Assembly: GCF_001422365.1 (NCBI RefSeq)
Contig: NZ_LMMT01000014.1
Location: forward strand, 1-64,000
Direction: 5' to 3'
DNA length: 64,000 nucleotides
DNA from: Pseudorhodoferax sp. Leaf265
Lineage (GTDB): Bacteria > Pseudomonadota > Gammaproteobacteria > Burkholderiales > Burkholderiaceae_C
Positions within the stretch are counted from its first letter, which is position 1, and each line of letters starts with the position of its first letter. The notes under the pieces were generated by a model. It was not told the DNA's origin, did no database searches, and saw nothing but the letters and a program-made list of their open reading frames with translations. This document shows positions 1 to 8,117 of the stretch, one piece after another. The translations under genes were made by a program, and so were the position numbers.

Positions 1-149
1 GCCGAGACACCCTCCTGGCGAGCCACCAGCGACACGCTCATGCCTGGCTCGTAGGTGCGGCGCACCAGGGCCGCCTTCTCGGCCAGGGACCAGCGCCTGC
101 GGCGCTGGTCTTTGACGACTACCTCTACTGACTCCGTATGCCTAGTCAT
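1..149 (-). CDS. IS3-family transposase OrfA (N-terminal part)
   Basis: Forty-nine codons of the N-terminus are visible, beginning at an ATG at 149 and running off the window. The residues RRRRWSLAEKAALVRRTYEP, followed by a GMSVSLVARQ segment, match the helix-turn-helix N-terminus of IS2/IS51-like OrfA proteins, which bind the element ends and are usually fused to the DDE OrfB by programmed frameshifting. A purine-rich stretch containing AGGA lies about ten bases upstream. OrfB and the catalytic DDE domain are not in view, so activity cannot be judged. Confidence 0.75.
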   Translation of the reverse strand, partial: MTRHTESVEVVVKDQRRRRWSLAEKAALVRRTYEPGMSVSLVARQEGVS

Positions 150-219
150 ATGCACTGTCCTGTTCCTATCTCCAAAGATAAGCGACAGGACGGGGCCGGG
201 GAATCAGGGGGCTATCTCA
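1..219 (-). mobile_element. Left end of an IS3-family insertion sequence (partial)
   Basis: The segment carries the start of an IS3-type OrfA gene on the minus strand and about 70 bases of non-coding end sequence. Read on the minus strand the element would begin TGAGATAG at about base 219; a terminal TG is usual for this family. From base 220 the sequence reads straight into the middle of an acyltransferase gene, so the boundary is well marked. The non-coding end contains a strong hairpin (157-163 with 185-191, and 167-171 with 176-180). The other end and the target duplication lie outside the window, so the exact inverted repeat is inferred. Confidence 0.7.
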
Positions 220-1788
220 CCTGGGCGTGGAAGAGCAGTTCTATGTGATCTTTCCGCTGCTGTTCTACGCATGGTTTCGCCATCGCGGCGGCCATGGCGC
301 CAAGGCCTGGACTGCACGCGTGCTGCTTCCAGCCCTGCTGCTCGCGTCGTTCGCATACTGCGCTTATGAGACCAGCAAGCGGCCGGATCTGGCCTACTAC
401 ATGCTGCCCAGCCGCTTCTGGGAACTGGCCTGCGGCGCACTGCTGTTCCGCCTGCACCACGCGGGGCGTGCCCTGCCTGCCACGGCGGGCCGAGCAGGCA
501 TGTGGACCATTGCCGGTAGCCTCCTGATCGCGCTGGCATTCGTCTATGCCGACAAGCGGACATTCCCGTTCCCTTGGGCTGTTCCGGCCGTACTGGGTGC
601 GGTGCTCGTCATCGGCGGCAGTGTCGGAGACGTGGCGCGACGCGCCTGGCCGAACGCTTTGCTCGGAAGCCGCGTCGTCACCTACATCGGCAAGATCTCG
701 TACTCCCTGTACCTGTGGCATTGGCCCGTGCTGGTGGTGCTGCGCTGGACCACGGGACTGGACGACGCCAGGGTCCTCGTCTTCGCTGCCGTGCTGGCGT
801 TCGGCCTGGCCGCGGCCTCCTACCACGGCGTCGAGCAGGGGCGGTGGTGGCGCCAGCGCCTGTCCGGCTGGCCGTCCAGGCGCACCGTGGTCTACGGCTC
901 CGCCTGCCTTGTCCTGGGCGCGGTTTGCTTTGCCGGGATCCTGGCGTCGCAGCGCTGGATCAGCCTCAGTGTCACCCGAGACGCTCGGGTGTGGCAGCCA
1001 AACGCATGGCCATCGGCTGGCGTGACAACGCCGGTGGATGGCGGGCCGCTGGTCGGGCGCAAGCTCTTCGTGTTGGGTGACTCCCACGCCGGCGCCTACC
1101 GCACCATGCTGCAGCAGTTGAAGGAGCGGACCGGTGTCGAGGTGTCGACGTTCTCGCGCGGCGGCTGCGCTGCCGCCGGACTGCGCTATTCCGCCAACCA
1201 GGCCTGCAAGGACTGGGTTGCCGCGAAGATCGCCGAGATCAAGCAAAAGGCGGCGCCTGGCGATATCTGCGCATGCGGCGCCTGGCGGACCAGTGGGAGA
1301 TCTTCGAGCCAGAGTCCCCGCCCACCCACCGTCCTGCACCACGTGATGTTCGGCAGACCCTGGTCTTCCAGGAGGCCGACAAGATCGTGGCCACGCTCCA
1401 GGAGGCCGGCCTGCAGGTGGTCATCGACGCGCCCAAACCGATCTTCAAATCGCCTGCCTTCCGTTGTTCGGATTGGTTCAACGCGCGCAATCCGATCTGC
1501 GCGGGCGGCTTCGTCATCGAGCGCGATTTTCTCGAGCAGCGCCGCCAGCCGGTCATGGATGCGCTGGCGGAGCTCAAGACTTTGCATCCTGCACTGGCGG
1601 TCTGGGACCCCTTCCCGGTGCTGTGCCCGGAGGCGGTCTGCTCTGCCTTTGACGGACCGCTGCCGAAGTTCCTCGATGGGGACCATCTGAGCGGCCATGG
1701 CAACCGCGTTCTGTTCCCATCGTTCCTGGCCATGCTGGAGTCTGTCGCGCAGCGTTTGCCGCCCCGCGCTTCTGCCAAGGCCATTTGA
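220..1788 (+). pseudogene. Interrupted and frameshifted OafA/YrhL-type acyltransferase with SGNH domain
   Basis: The reading begins at LGVEEQFY, which in intact family members follows a W-S pair in the middle of the acyltransferase-3 membrane domain. The preceding 150 or so residues, including the catalytic His region, are absent because an insertion sequence ends at base 219. The frame starting at 227 then shows several hydrophobic helices and a C-terminal SGNH hydrolase start (FVLGDSHAG, near 1075). Near 1260-1290 the coding moves to another frame, where LADQW and, later, the SGNH block DGDHLSGHGN are found. The intact family transfers acyl groups to surface polysaccharides at the inner membrane. 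This copy is almost certainly dead. Confidence 0.85.
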
Positions 1789-1795
1789 ACGGCCG

Positions 1796-2314
1796 CTACC
1801 TGAGGTCGATCCGGTTCGACAGCGTATTGGCGCCGGGCCTGTCCTGCGTTGCTGGAAAGTGCTCCACCAGCACGGCCGACACCTCTTCCAGCGCCGTGGT
1901 CAAGCCGTCCTCGTACTGGCCCGCGCGCAGGGCGTTGCGCAGCTGTTCGACCATCCGTTGCCAGCGCTGTGCATCCACATGCCGGTTCAGCCCGCGGTCG
2001 GCCACGAGCTCGATGGCGTGTTCGGCCAGCAGCAGGTAGATCAGCACGCCATTGTTGTGCTCGGTGTCCCACACGCGCAGCTTGCCGAACATCGCCACCG
2101 CACGCTCGCGTGCCGTGGCATCGCGCAGCAGGTAGCTGGCGGGCAAGGCTGCTTCCACGCAGATGCAGACCTCGCCGGTGTGGCGCTGTTCGCTGGCGGC
2201 GATGCGCCGCTCCAGCCGCTCCAGCGCAGCACGCGGCAAAGCCTGGTGGGCATCGCCCACGTCGATCCAGCGGTGCGTCAGAAAGCGCCGCAGCCGGCTC
2301 CAGATCCGTGCCAT
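1796..2314 (-). CDS. TPM-domain protein (YgcG/Psb32-like)
   Basis: This 172-residue protein contains a TPM (TLP18.3/Psb32/MOLO-1) domain over most of its length, with the typical GVLIYLLLAEHAIELVADRG strand pattern. It lacks an obvious signal peptide, which fits the short cytosolic or peripherally attached TPM partner often coded beside a longer YgcG. The ATG at 2314 is preferred to the TTG at 2335 because GGAGCAGGA lies just upstream of it. The gene starts 14 bases past the stop of the 309-residue TPM gene and so is co-transcribed with it and lemA. The biochemical role of TPM proteins in bacteria is unsettled. Confidence 0.8.
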   Translation of the reverse strand: MARIWSRLRRFLTHRWIDVGDAHQALPRAALERLERRIAASEQRHTGEVCICVEAALPASYLLRDATARERAVAMFGKLRVWDTEHNNGVLIYLLLAEHAIELVADRGLNRHVDAQRWQRMVEQLRNALRAGQYEDGLTTALEEVSAVLVEHFPATQDRPGANTLSNRIDLR

Positions 2315-2328
2315 GCGCGTCCTGCTCC

Positions 2329-3258
2329 TCACCAATCGCCGGAGGCGCCACCGCCCCCGAAATCACCGCCACCGCCGGAGCTGAAGCCTCCTCCGCCGCC
2401 GCCACCGGACCAACCTCCGCCGAAGCCGCCGGCACCGCCTGCCCAGCCGCCCGGACCGGGCCCGATGCGGCCACGCCGTTGCGACGGGCCGCCGCGCAGC
2501 AGCGGGCCCAGCCCGGCCACCAGCGCAACGACGAAGGCCAGTAGCCCGGCCGCCGCGGCCAGCCACAGCGCGGTGTGCAGCACCAGGCCTGCGAATGCGC
2601 CGACGCCGATGCCCGTGGCCGCCGCGCCCAGCCGCCTGCCGAGCACGCTGCGCAGGACGCCGGCCGCCACCGGGACGGCGAAGAACAACACGAACAGCAG
2701 CGGCGTGACGGCGTCTTCGTCCAGGCCGTGTTCGGCCGCAGGGGCAGGCGCAGGTGCTGGGAGGTTTTCACCGCGGATGCGTGCGTCCAGCTGCGCCACG
2801 CCGGCCAGCAGCGCGCCCGCATAGTCGTTCTGCCGCAGCCGCGGCGTGATGGCCTCGTCGATGATCTGCCTGGCGGCGAGGTCGGGGATGGCGCCCTCCA
2901 GGGTCTTGGCCACTTCGATGCGCAGCCGCCGGTCGTTCTTGGCGACGAGCAGCAGCACGCCGTCGCCGATGTCGCGCCGGCCGATCTTCCAGGCGTTGGC
3001 CACGCGGTTGGCGTAGGACGCGATGTCCTCGGGCGCCGTGGTCGCCACCAGCAGCACGACCACCTGCGCGCCGCGCTCCTGTTCCAGCCGGGCCAGTGCC
3101 TGTTCCAGCTGCGCACGCTGGGCCGCGTCCAGCGTGCCGGTGGTGTCCACCACGCGCGCCGCGAGCGGGGGCACAGGCTGCACCGGCTGCGCCTGCAGCG
3201 TGGCCTGGGCCAGCAGCAGCGCCGCCCACAGGCCGATCCGTGCAAGCCAGGCGCGCAA
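2329..3258 (-). CDS. YgcG-like membrane protein with TPM domain and Gly-rich tail
   Basis: The 309-residue product has an N-terminal signal peptide (about residues 1-23), a TPM domain (about 35-170, with VVVLLVATTAPEDI and IGDGVLLLVAKNDR), two or three hydrophobic segments (about 180-250) and a glycine-rich C-terminus of about 45 residues. This is the standard YgcG layout. The TPM domain should be periplasmic with the protein anchored in the inner membrane. It sits directly downstream of lemA (three bases between stop and start region), a pairing seen in many proteobacteria and thought to act in envelope maintenance. The Gly-rich tail is low complexity rather than a DNA repeat. Confidence 0.85.
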   Translation of the reverse strand: MRAWLARIGLWAALLLAQATLQAQPVQPVPPLAARVVDTTGTLDAAQRAQLEQALARLEQERGAQVVVLLVATTAPEDIASYANRVANAWKIGRRDIGDGVLLLVAKNDRRLRIEVAKTLEGAIPDLAARQIIDEAITPRLRQNDYAGALLAGVAQLDARIRGENLPAPAPAPAAEHGLDEDAVTPLLFVLFFAVPVAAGVLRSVLGRRLGAAATGIGVGAFAGLVLHTALWLAAAAGLLAFVVALVAGLGPLLRGGPSQRRGRIGPGPGGWAGGAGGFGGGWSGGGGGGGFSSGGGGDFGGGGASGDW

Positions 3259-3261
3259 GGC

Positions 3262-3849
3262 CTATTTCTTCTGGAAGTCGACCACGGGTGGTGTCGAGAT
3301 CTGCGCCTCGTTGGCCACCGCGAAGCTGGCCTTGGCGTCGTAGCCGAAGACCTTGGCCGTCAGGTTGGTGGGGAAGCTGCGCGCGAGCACGTTGTACTCC
3401 TGCACCGTCTGGATGTAGCGGTTGCGCGCCACCGTGATGCGGTTTTCCGTGCCTTCCAGTTGCACACGCAGGTCGCGGAAGCCCTGGTTGGCCTTGAGGT
3501 CGGGATAGCGCTCGCTGACCACCATCAGGCGCGACAGGGCGCTGCCCAGTTCGCCCTGGGCGGCCTGGAATTTCGCCATGGCCTCGGGGTTGTTCAGCGT
3601 CTCGGGGGTGACCTGGATCGCCGTCGCCTTGGCGCGCGCCTCGACCACCTTGGTCAAGGTGTCTTGCTCGAATGCAGCCTCGCCCTTGACCGTTGCCACG
3701 ATGTTGGGCACCAGATCGGCGCGACGCTGGTACTGGTTCAGCACTTCGCTCCAAGCCGCCTTGGACTGCTCGTCCAGGCGTTGGAAGTCGTTGTAGCCGC
3801 AGCCCGACAAGGCCAATGCCAGTGCGATGGTGAACAGCCAATGACGCAT
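3262..3849 (-). CDS. lemA: LemA family lipoprotein
   Basis: This 195-residue protein matches LemA: a short N-terminal hydrophobic segment followed by a long helical domain with the family block SKAAWSEVLNQYQRRADLVPNIV (read from about residue 30) and the central AKFQAAQGELGSALSRL. The N-terminus ends in a lipobox (LSGC, Cys17), so it is likely a lipoprotein in the envelope. The ATG at 3849 is chosen because GGAGCACGGGAAG precedes it; a longer open frame upstream has no such site. It is the first gene of a three-gene unit with two TPM proteins. LemA-TPM pairs are common, but their exact function is not settled. Confidence 0.9.
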   Translation of the reverse strand: MRHWLFTIALALALSGCGYNDFQRLDEQSKAAWSEVLNQYQRRADLVPNIVATVKGEAAFEQDTLTKVVEARAKATAIQVTPETLNNPEAMAKFQAAQGELGSALSRLMVVSERYPDLKANQGFRDLRVQLEGTENRITVARNRYIQTVQEYNVLARSFPTNLTAKVFGYDAKASFAVANEAQISTPPVVDFQKK

Positions 3850-3991
3850 CTTCCCGTGCTCCTTGCATCCGGCGCCACCGCCGGCTGGCGTGGAGCATAG
3901 CGGAGCATGGTCCCTGCCATGGCGAACCCCAGGCATTGGCAGCAATTCGTTGCACAATCGCGCGCACCGCAACCCTTCGTATGCCGACCGC

Positions 3992-4447
3992 ATGAGCCCA
4001 GCCCGACTGCAGCCCGCCCCCCTGGTCGGCAGCGCCGACGACACCGAGGCCGCGTTCTACGACGCCATGCTGCATGCCGACGTGGACGCCATGATGGCCT
4101 GCTGGGCCGACGAGGACGACATCGTCTGTATCCACCCCGATGGCCCGCGGCTGGTCGGTGCCGGCGCCATCCGCGCCGCCTACGAAGCATTGTTCGTCGC
4201 CGGTGCAGTGCGCGTGCTGCCGCAGCGCGTGCGCAAGATCGAGACGCTGACTTGCGCCGTGCACAGCGTGGTCGAGCGCATCGAGGTGTTGACCGACAGC
4301 GGTCTGCGCGCCGCCGAGGTCGTGGCCACCAACGTCTACCTGAAGACGGCGCAGGGCTGGCGCATCGTCACGCACCACGCCAGCGCCGACCGGCTCGGTG
4401 GCGGCCGCGACCACGAGCCTGCGGCCGGCCCGCAGACCCTGCACTGA
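3992..4447 (+). CDS. SnoaL-like / DUF4440 nuclear transport factor 2 fold protein
   Basis: The 151-residue protein has the cone-shaped NTF2/SnoaL fold pattern: an N-terminal helix (DDTEAAFYDAMLHADVDAMM), then CWADEDDIVCIHPDGPRLVG, which matches the YybH/DUF4440 group, and a C-terminal strand pair ending in WRIVTHHAS. Such proteins bind small ligands or act as isomerases/hydrolases, so no substrate can be named. The start at 3992 is the Met that begins the homologous region. It lies 143 bases from the divergent lemA and is followed 32 bases later by the YheT-type hydrolase on the same strand. Confidence 0.75.
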   Translation: MSPARLQPAPLVGSADDTEAAFYDAMLHADVDAMMACWADEDDIVCIHPDGPRLVGAGAIRAAYEALFVAGAVRVLPQRVRKIETLTCAVHSVVERIEVLTDSGLRAAEVVATNVYLKTAQGWRIVTHHASADRLGGGRDHEPAAGPQTLH

Positions 4448-4479
4448 GCGGTCTTCCCGATCGACAGCAAGGCGGGCCG

Positions 4480-5475
4480 ATGGAGTACAGCGCACCCTGG
4501 TGGCTTCCCGGTGGGGACATGCAGACCATCTGGGCATCGCTGTATGGCCAGCGGCGCCGGGGCCCGGCGCTGGCGTTCAAGCGCGAGCGCTGGATCACGC
4601 CCGACATGGATTTCATCGACGTGGACATGGCGGATGCCGCGGCCGATGCCGTCGATCCGGCCGCCAGCCCTGAGCAGCGGACGCTGCTGGTGCTCTTCCA
4701 CGGCCTGGAGGGTTCGTCGAGCAGCCACTACGCCGAAGCCTTCGGCGACTTCGCGCGCCAGCACGGCATGGTCTACGCGGTGCCGCACTTCCGCGGTTGC
4801 AGTGGCGAGCTGAACCTCGCGCCGCGCGCCTACCACTCCGGTGACTTCGAAGAGGTGGGCTGGATCCTGCGGCGCATGCGCGCGCGCCATGCCGGCCCCA
4901 TCGTGGCGGTCGGCGTGTCGCTGGGGGGCAATGCGCTGCTGCGCTGGGCCCAGGAGATGGAAGGCGAAGCTGCGGCCTATGCGTCCGCCATCGCGGCGGT
5001 CTGCGCGCCGCTGGACCTGATGGCCGGGGGCCTGGCGCTGGGGCAGGGCTTCAACCGGCTGGTCTACACCGGCATGTTCCTGCGCTCGATGAAGCCCAAG
5101 GCGCTGCGCAAGCTGGCGCAGCACCCTGGCCTGTTCGACCGCGATGTGCTGCTGTCGGCACGCGATCTCTACACCTTCGACAACGTCTTCACCGCACCGC
5201 TGCACGGTTACCGCGATGTCGAGGACTACTGGCGGCGGGCATCGGCCGGCCCGCACCTGGCCCGCATCCGCATCCCCGCGCTGGTGCTCAATGCGCGCAA
5301 CGATCCCTTCGTGCCGCTGGCCAGCCTGCCCAGCGCCGATGCCGTGGGTGACTACGTCACGCTGTGGCAGCCCGAGGAGGGCGGCCATGTCGGCTTCCCC
5401 CACGGCGCCTGGCCGGCCAATGTGCGGGCCATGCCCGATGCGGTGGGCAACTGGCTGCTGCAAGCCCTGCGCTGA
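4480..5475 (+). CDS. YheT-type alpha/beta hydrolase
   Basis: This 331-residue protein shows the YheT layout: GGDMQTIW near the N-terminus (about residue 10), the strand-turn FHGLEGSSSSHY (about 75), HFRGCSGELN (about 105), the nucleophile elbow VGVSLGGNAL (about 145; Ser nucleophile) and the Asp and His regions LVLNARNDPFVP and GGHVGFPHG. All three catalytic elements are present. Substrates of this family are mostly unknown; esterase activity is likely. The gene is followed ten bases later by a small unknown gene. Confidence 0.88.
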   Translation: MEYSAPWWLPGGDMQTIWASLYGQRRRGPALAFKRERWITPDMDFIDVDMADAAADAVDPAASPEQRTLLVLFHGLEGSSSSHYAEAFGDFARQHGMVYAVPHFRGCSGELNLAPRAYHSGDFEEVGWILRRMRARHAGPIVAVGVSLGGNALLRWAQEMEGEAAAYASAIAAVCAPLDLMAGGLALGQGFNRLVYTGMFLRSMKPKALRKLAQHPGLFDRDVLLSARDLYTFDNVFTAPLHGYRDVEDYWRRASAGPHLARIRIPALVLNARNDPFVPLASLPSADAVGDYVTLWQPEEGGHVGFPHGAWPANVRAMPDAVGNWLLQALR

Positions 5476-5485
5476 TAATCCTGGC

Positions 5486-6034
5486 ATGGACGACATCGTG
5501 CGCCAGGCCATCGCGAAATGGCCCAACGTCCCGGACTGCTACGGCTGGCTGGGTCTGGATGCGCGTGGCGGCTGGTACCTGCGTGACGCCCAGGCGCAGG
5601 CGGCAGGCCACTTCTCGCAGGGCGGCGCCGCCAAGGGCGATCTGCTGCGGCACGACAAGCTCTTGGCCTTCATCGGTCGCAACTACGCCTGCGATGCGCG
5701 CGGCTGCTGGTTCTTCCAGAACGGGCCGCAGCGTGTCTTCGTGGAGCTGGAGGCCGCACCCTGGGTCTGGCGCGTTGCACCCGATTTCTCGCTGTCGGCC
5801 CACACGGGCATTGCAGCCCGCCGCGAGCGGGTGCTGCTGGACGAGCAGGGCCGGGTGTTCGTGCTGACCGATCTGGGCCTGGGCCTGGTGCACTCGCTCG
5901 ATGTCGTGCTCGTGGCCTCGGCCGTCGAGCAGGCCGGCTGGGTGCTGGAAGAGATGAGGGCGGCCGATTTGCCGGCAGCCCACGGATTTGTCACCAGCCC
6001 GCAGCGGCTGGTGCAGGCCGGCGCGGCGGGCTGA
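5486..6034 (+). CDS. Conserved protein of unknown function
   Basis: A 182-residue protein with no signal peptide or membrane segment. The N-terminus (WPNVPDCYGWLGLDARGGWY) and the block RNYACDARGCWFFQNGPQRVFV are recognisable as belonging to a betaproteobacterial family of about this length that is usually annotated as unknown (possibly the family labelled DUF2946, not certain). It begins ten bases after the YheT-type hydrolase stop, so the two are probably co-transcribed. No catalytic motif was found. Confidence 0.7.
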   Translation: MDDIVRQAIAKWPNVPDCYGWLGLDARGGWYLRDAQAQAAGHFSQGGAAKGDLLRHDKLLAFIGRNYACDARGCWFFQNGPQRVFVELEAAPWVWRVAPDFSLSAHTGIAARRERVLLDEQGRVFVLTDLGLGLVHSLDVVLVASAVEQAGWVLEEMRAADLPAAHGFVTSPQRLVQAGAAG

Positions 6035-6049
6035 GGCCGCCGCGCGGCT

Positions 6050-6622
6050 TTACTTGGACGCGGCTTCCGCCGGGGCCGAGGCCGCGGCTGCAGGCTGGGC
6101 CGGCTCTTCGAACTTGCCGCCGCCCGCGTTGCCCAGGTAGGCCACGGCACGTGCGATCTCCAGGTCGGCGAAATCGCCGCCGCCCTGCGGTGCCATGGCA
6201 CCCTTGCCTTTGAGGGCATGCTCGACCAGCGTCTGGAAGCCCTGGCCCAGGCGCGGCCCCCAGGCCGCTGCATCGCCCAGCTTCGGCGCACCGGCAACGC
6301 CGGTGCCGTGGCAAGCCGCGCACTGCGCCTTGAACACCGTCTCGCCGTTGGCCAGGGGGCGATTGGCATCGCGGATCTCCACGCTGCCGACCTTCTGCAG
6401 CCGGGCCGCCACGCCCTGGGCAAGGCTTTGCTCGGTCACGCCGCCCAGCGCCATGGCGCTGGCATCGCTGCTGCCGGCAGGCTTGACCGCCGACACCACG
6501 AAGTACACCAGCCCGATGATCACAAAGATCGGGACGACAAACGAGAACAAGGTCGCCACCAGCAGTTGCTTGGGGTTCTTGATGGGGCCCGTATGGGCGC
6601 CGCCGTCCGCATGTTCGCTCAT
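6050..6622 (-). CDS. c-type cytochrome (cytochrome c5 family)
   Basis: The 190-residue product has an N-terminal membrane anchor (about residues 19-42), then a linker and a single class I cytochrome domain with the haem site CAACH at 101-105. A downstream Met in GKGAMAPQGGG (about 140) is the probable sixth ligand, and ARAVAYLGN is the usual C-terminal helix. The anchored cytochrome c5 type (CycB-like) carries electrons to terminal oxidases at the periplasmic face of the inner membrane. An alanine/proline-rich tail follows. It is convergent with the unknown gene at 5486-6034 and has its own transcription unit. Confidence 0.88.
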   Translation of the reverse strand: MSEHADGGAHTGPIKNPKQLLVATLFSFVVPIFVIIGLVYFVVSAVKPAGSSDASAMALGGVTEQSLAQGVAARLQKVGSVEIRDANRPLANGETVFKAQCAACHGTGVAGAPKLGDAAAWGPRLGQGFQTLVEHALKGKGAMAPQGGGDFADLEIARAVAYLGNAGGGKFEEPAQPAAAASAPAEAASK

Positions 6623-6710
6623 GTTGTCCTCAGTCTCGTCGGGGGCTTTTTGTCAGCCGGCGAGTATAACGGCGGGTTCTGTGCGGACCCGTCGCGCACG
6701 CGCCGCGCTG

Positions 6711-8117
6711 TCAGGGCTGCTGGGTCCAACCGCCGCCCAGCGTCTTGTACAGCGTGACCTGGTTCTGCAATTGCGCGAGCCGGGTTTGCACCACGGCCTG
6801 CTGCGTGACGAACAGCGAGCGCTGTGCGTCCAGCAGATCCAGGTAACTGGCCACGCCGTTGCGGTAGCGCAGATCCGAGAGCTTGAAACGCGCGGATTCC
6901 GCCTCGGCCTGCGCCTGCTGCGCGCGCAACTCTTCGCCCAGCGTGGCGCGGCCGGCCAGTGCATCGGCCACCTCGCGGAACGCGGTCTGGATCGCTTTCT
7001 CGTACTGCGCCACCGCGATGTCGCGGTTCACGTTGGCCGAATCCAGCCCGGCCTGGTTGCGCCCGCCGTCGAAGATCGGCAACAGCAGCTGCGGTGCCGC
7101 GCTGAAGCCCCAGCTGCCGCTCTCGAACAGGCCGGACAGCTGGCTGCTGACGGTGCCGAAGCCAGCCGTCAGCGTGATGCGCGGGAAGAAGGCCGCGCGC
7201 GCCGCACCGATGTTGGCATTGGCCGAACGCAGCAGCTGCTCGGCCTGGCGGATATCTGGCCGCGCGGTCAGCACGTCCGAGGGCAGGCCGGCCGGCAGTT
7301 CGGTCATGAGCACGGCCGATTCCAGGCTCTTCGTGGCCGGCAGGCTCGCGATCTGCTGGCCCCAGTCGGGCTGGCCGACCAGTAGTGTCAACTGGTTCAG
7401 GTCCTGGGCGCGCTGGCGCTGCAGCTGCGCCAGCGTGGCGCGCGCGGCCTCCAGCAGCGACTGCGCCTGACGCAGGTCCAGCTCGGACGCCACGCCGTTG
7501 TCGAAGCGCAGCTTGGACAGCTTGGCGGAGTCCTCGCGCGTGGCCAGGGTCTGGCGCGTGAGCTCCAGCAGCTCCTCGTCGGCCAGCAGGCTCAGGTAGG
7601 CGTTCGCGACCGCGGCCACCAGCGTGATCTGGGTGGACTTGCGGCCTTCCTCGGTGGCCAGGTACTGGCCCAACGCCGCCTCGCTGAGGCTGGCCACGCG
7701 GCCGAAGAAGTCAAGCTCCCAGGACGAGAGCGTGAGCCCGACCTGGTAGGCCGTGGTGCTGCCGCCCTGGCCCAGCTCCGTGCGCGTGCCACTGGCGCCC
7801 ACGCCGATGCTGGGCAGGCGGTCGGCGCGCTGGATGCGGTACTGCGCGCGGGCCTGCTCGATGTTCAGCACGGCCACGCGCAGGTCGCGGTTGTTGGCCA
7901 GGGCCTGCTCCACCAGCGCGCGCAGCCGCGCGTCGCTGAAGAAGCTCTGCCACGGGATGTCGGCCACGGGCTGGGCGGCCTGCGTGGCGGCTGTCTCGCC
8001 CGGCCACTGCGTGGCCACCGGCGCGGCTGGGCGCTCGTAGGTCGGAATGAACGAGCAGCCGGCGAGCAGCGCGGCCAGCGCCAGCGCCGACAGACGCGTG
8101 GATGGTTTCTTAGTCAT
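6711..8117 (-). CDS. RND efflux outer membrane channel lipoprotein (OprM/TolC-like)
   Basis: The 468-residue protein is an outer membrane factor of the NodT/OprM family: signal peptide with lipobox ending at Cys21 (LLAGC), conserved YERPAAPV and PWQSFFSDARLR segments, and two repeated helix-strand halves (first near AVLNIEQARAQYRIQRADR, second near SANANIGAARAAFFPRI). It forms the trimeric exit duct of the pump. The start codon at 8117 overlaps the stop of the permease gene by eight bases, so translation is coupled. Antibiotic or solvent specificity cannot be read from sequence. Confidence 0.92.
   Translation of the reverse strand: MTKKPSTRLSALALAALLAGCSFIPTYERPAAPVATQWPGETAATQAAQPVADIPWQSFFSDARLRALVEQALANNRDLRVAVLNIEQARAQYRIQRADRLPSIGVGASGTRTELGQGGSTTAYQVGLTLSSWELDFFGRVASLSEAALGQYLATEEGRKSTQITLVAAVANAYLSLLADEELLELTRQTLATREDSAKLSKLRFDNGVASELDLRQAQSLLEAARATLAQLQRQRAQDLNQLTLLVGQPDWGQQIASLPATKSLESAVLMTELPAGLPSDVLTARPDIRQAEQLLRSANANIGAARAAFFPRITLTAGFGTVSSQLSGLFESGSWGFSAAPQLLLPIFDGGRNQAGLDSANVNRDIAVAQYEKAIQTAFREVADALAGRATLGEELRAQQAQAEAESARFKLSDLRYRNGVASYLDLLDAQRSLFVTQQAVVQTRLAQLQNQVTLYKTLGGGWTQQP

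Noticed and set aside
2329..2470. Gly-codon-rich repeat that could be read as a DNA repeat element
   Set aside because: It encodes the glycine-rich tail of the YgcG-like protein, and similar tails are usual in that family.
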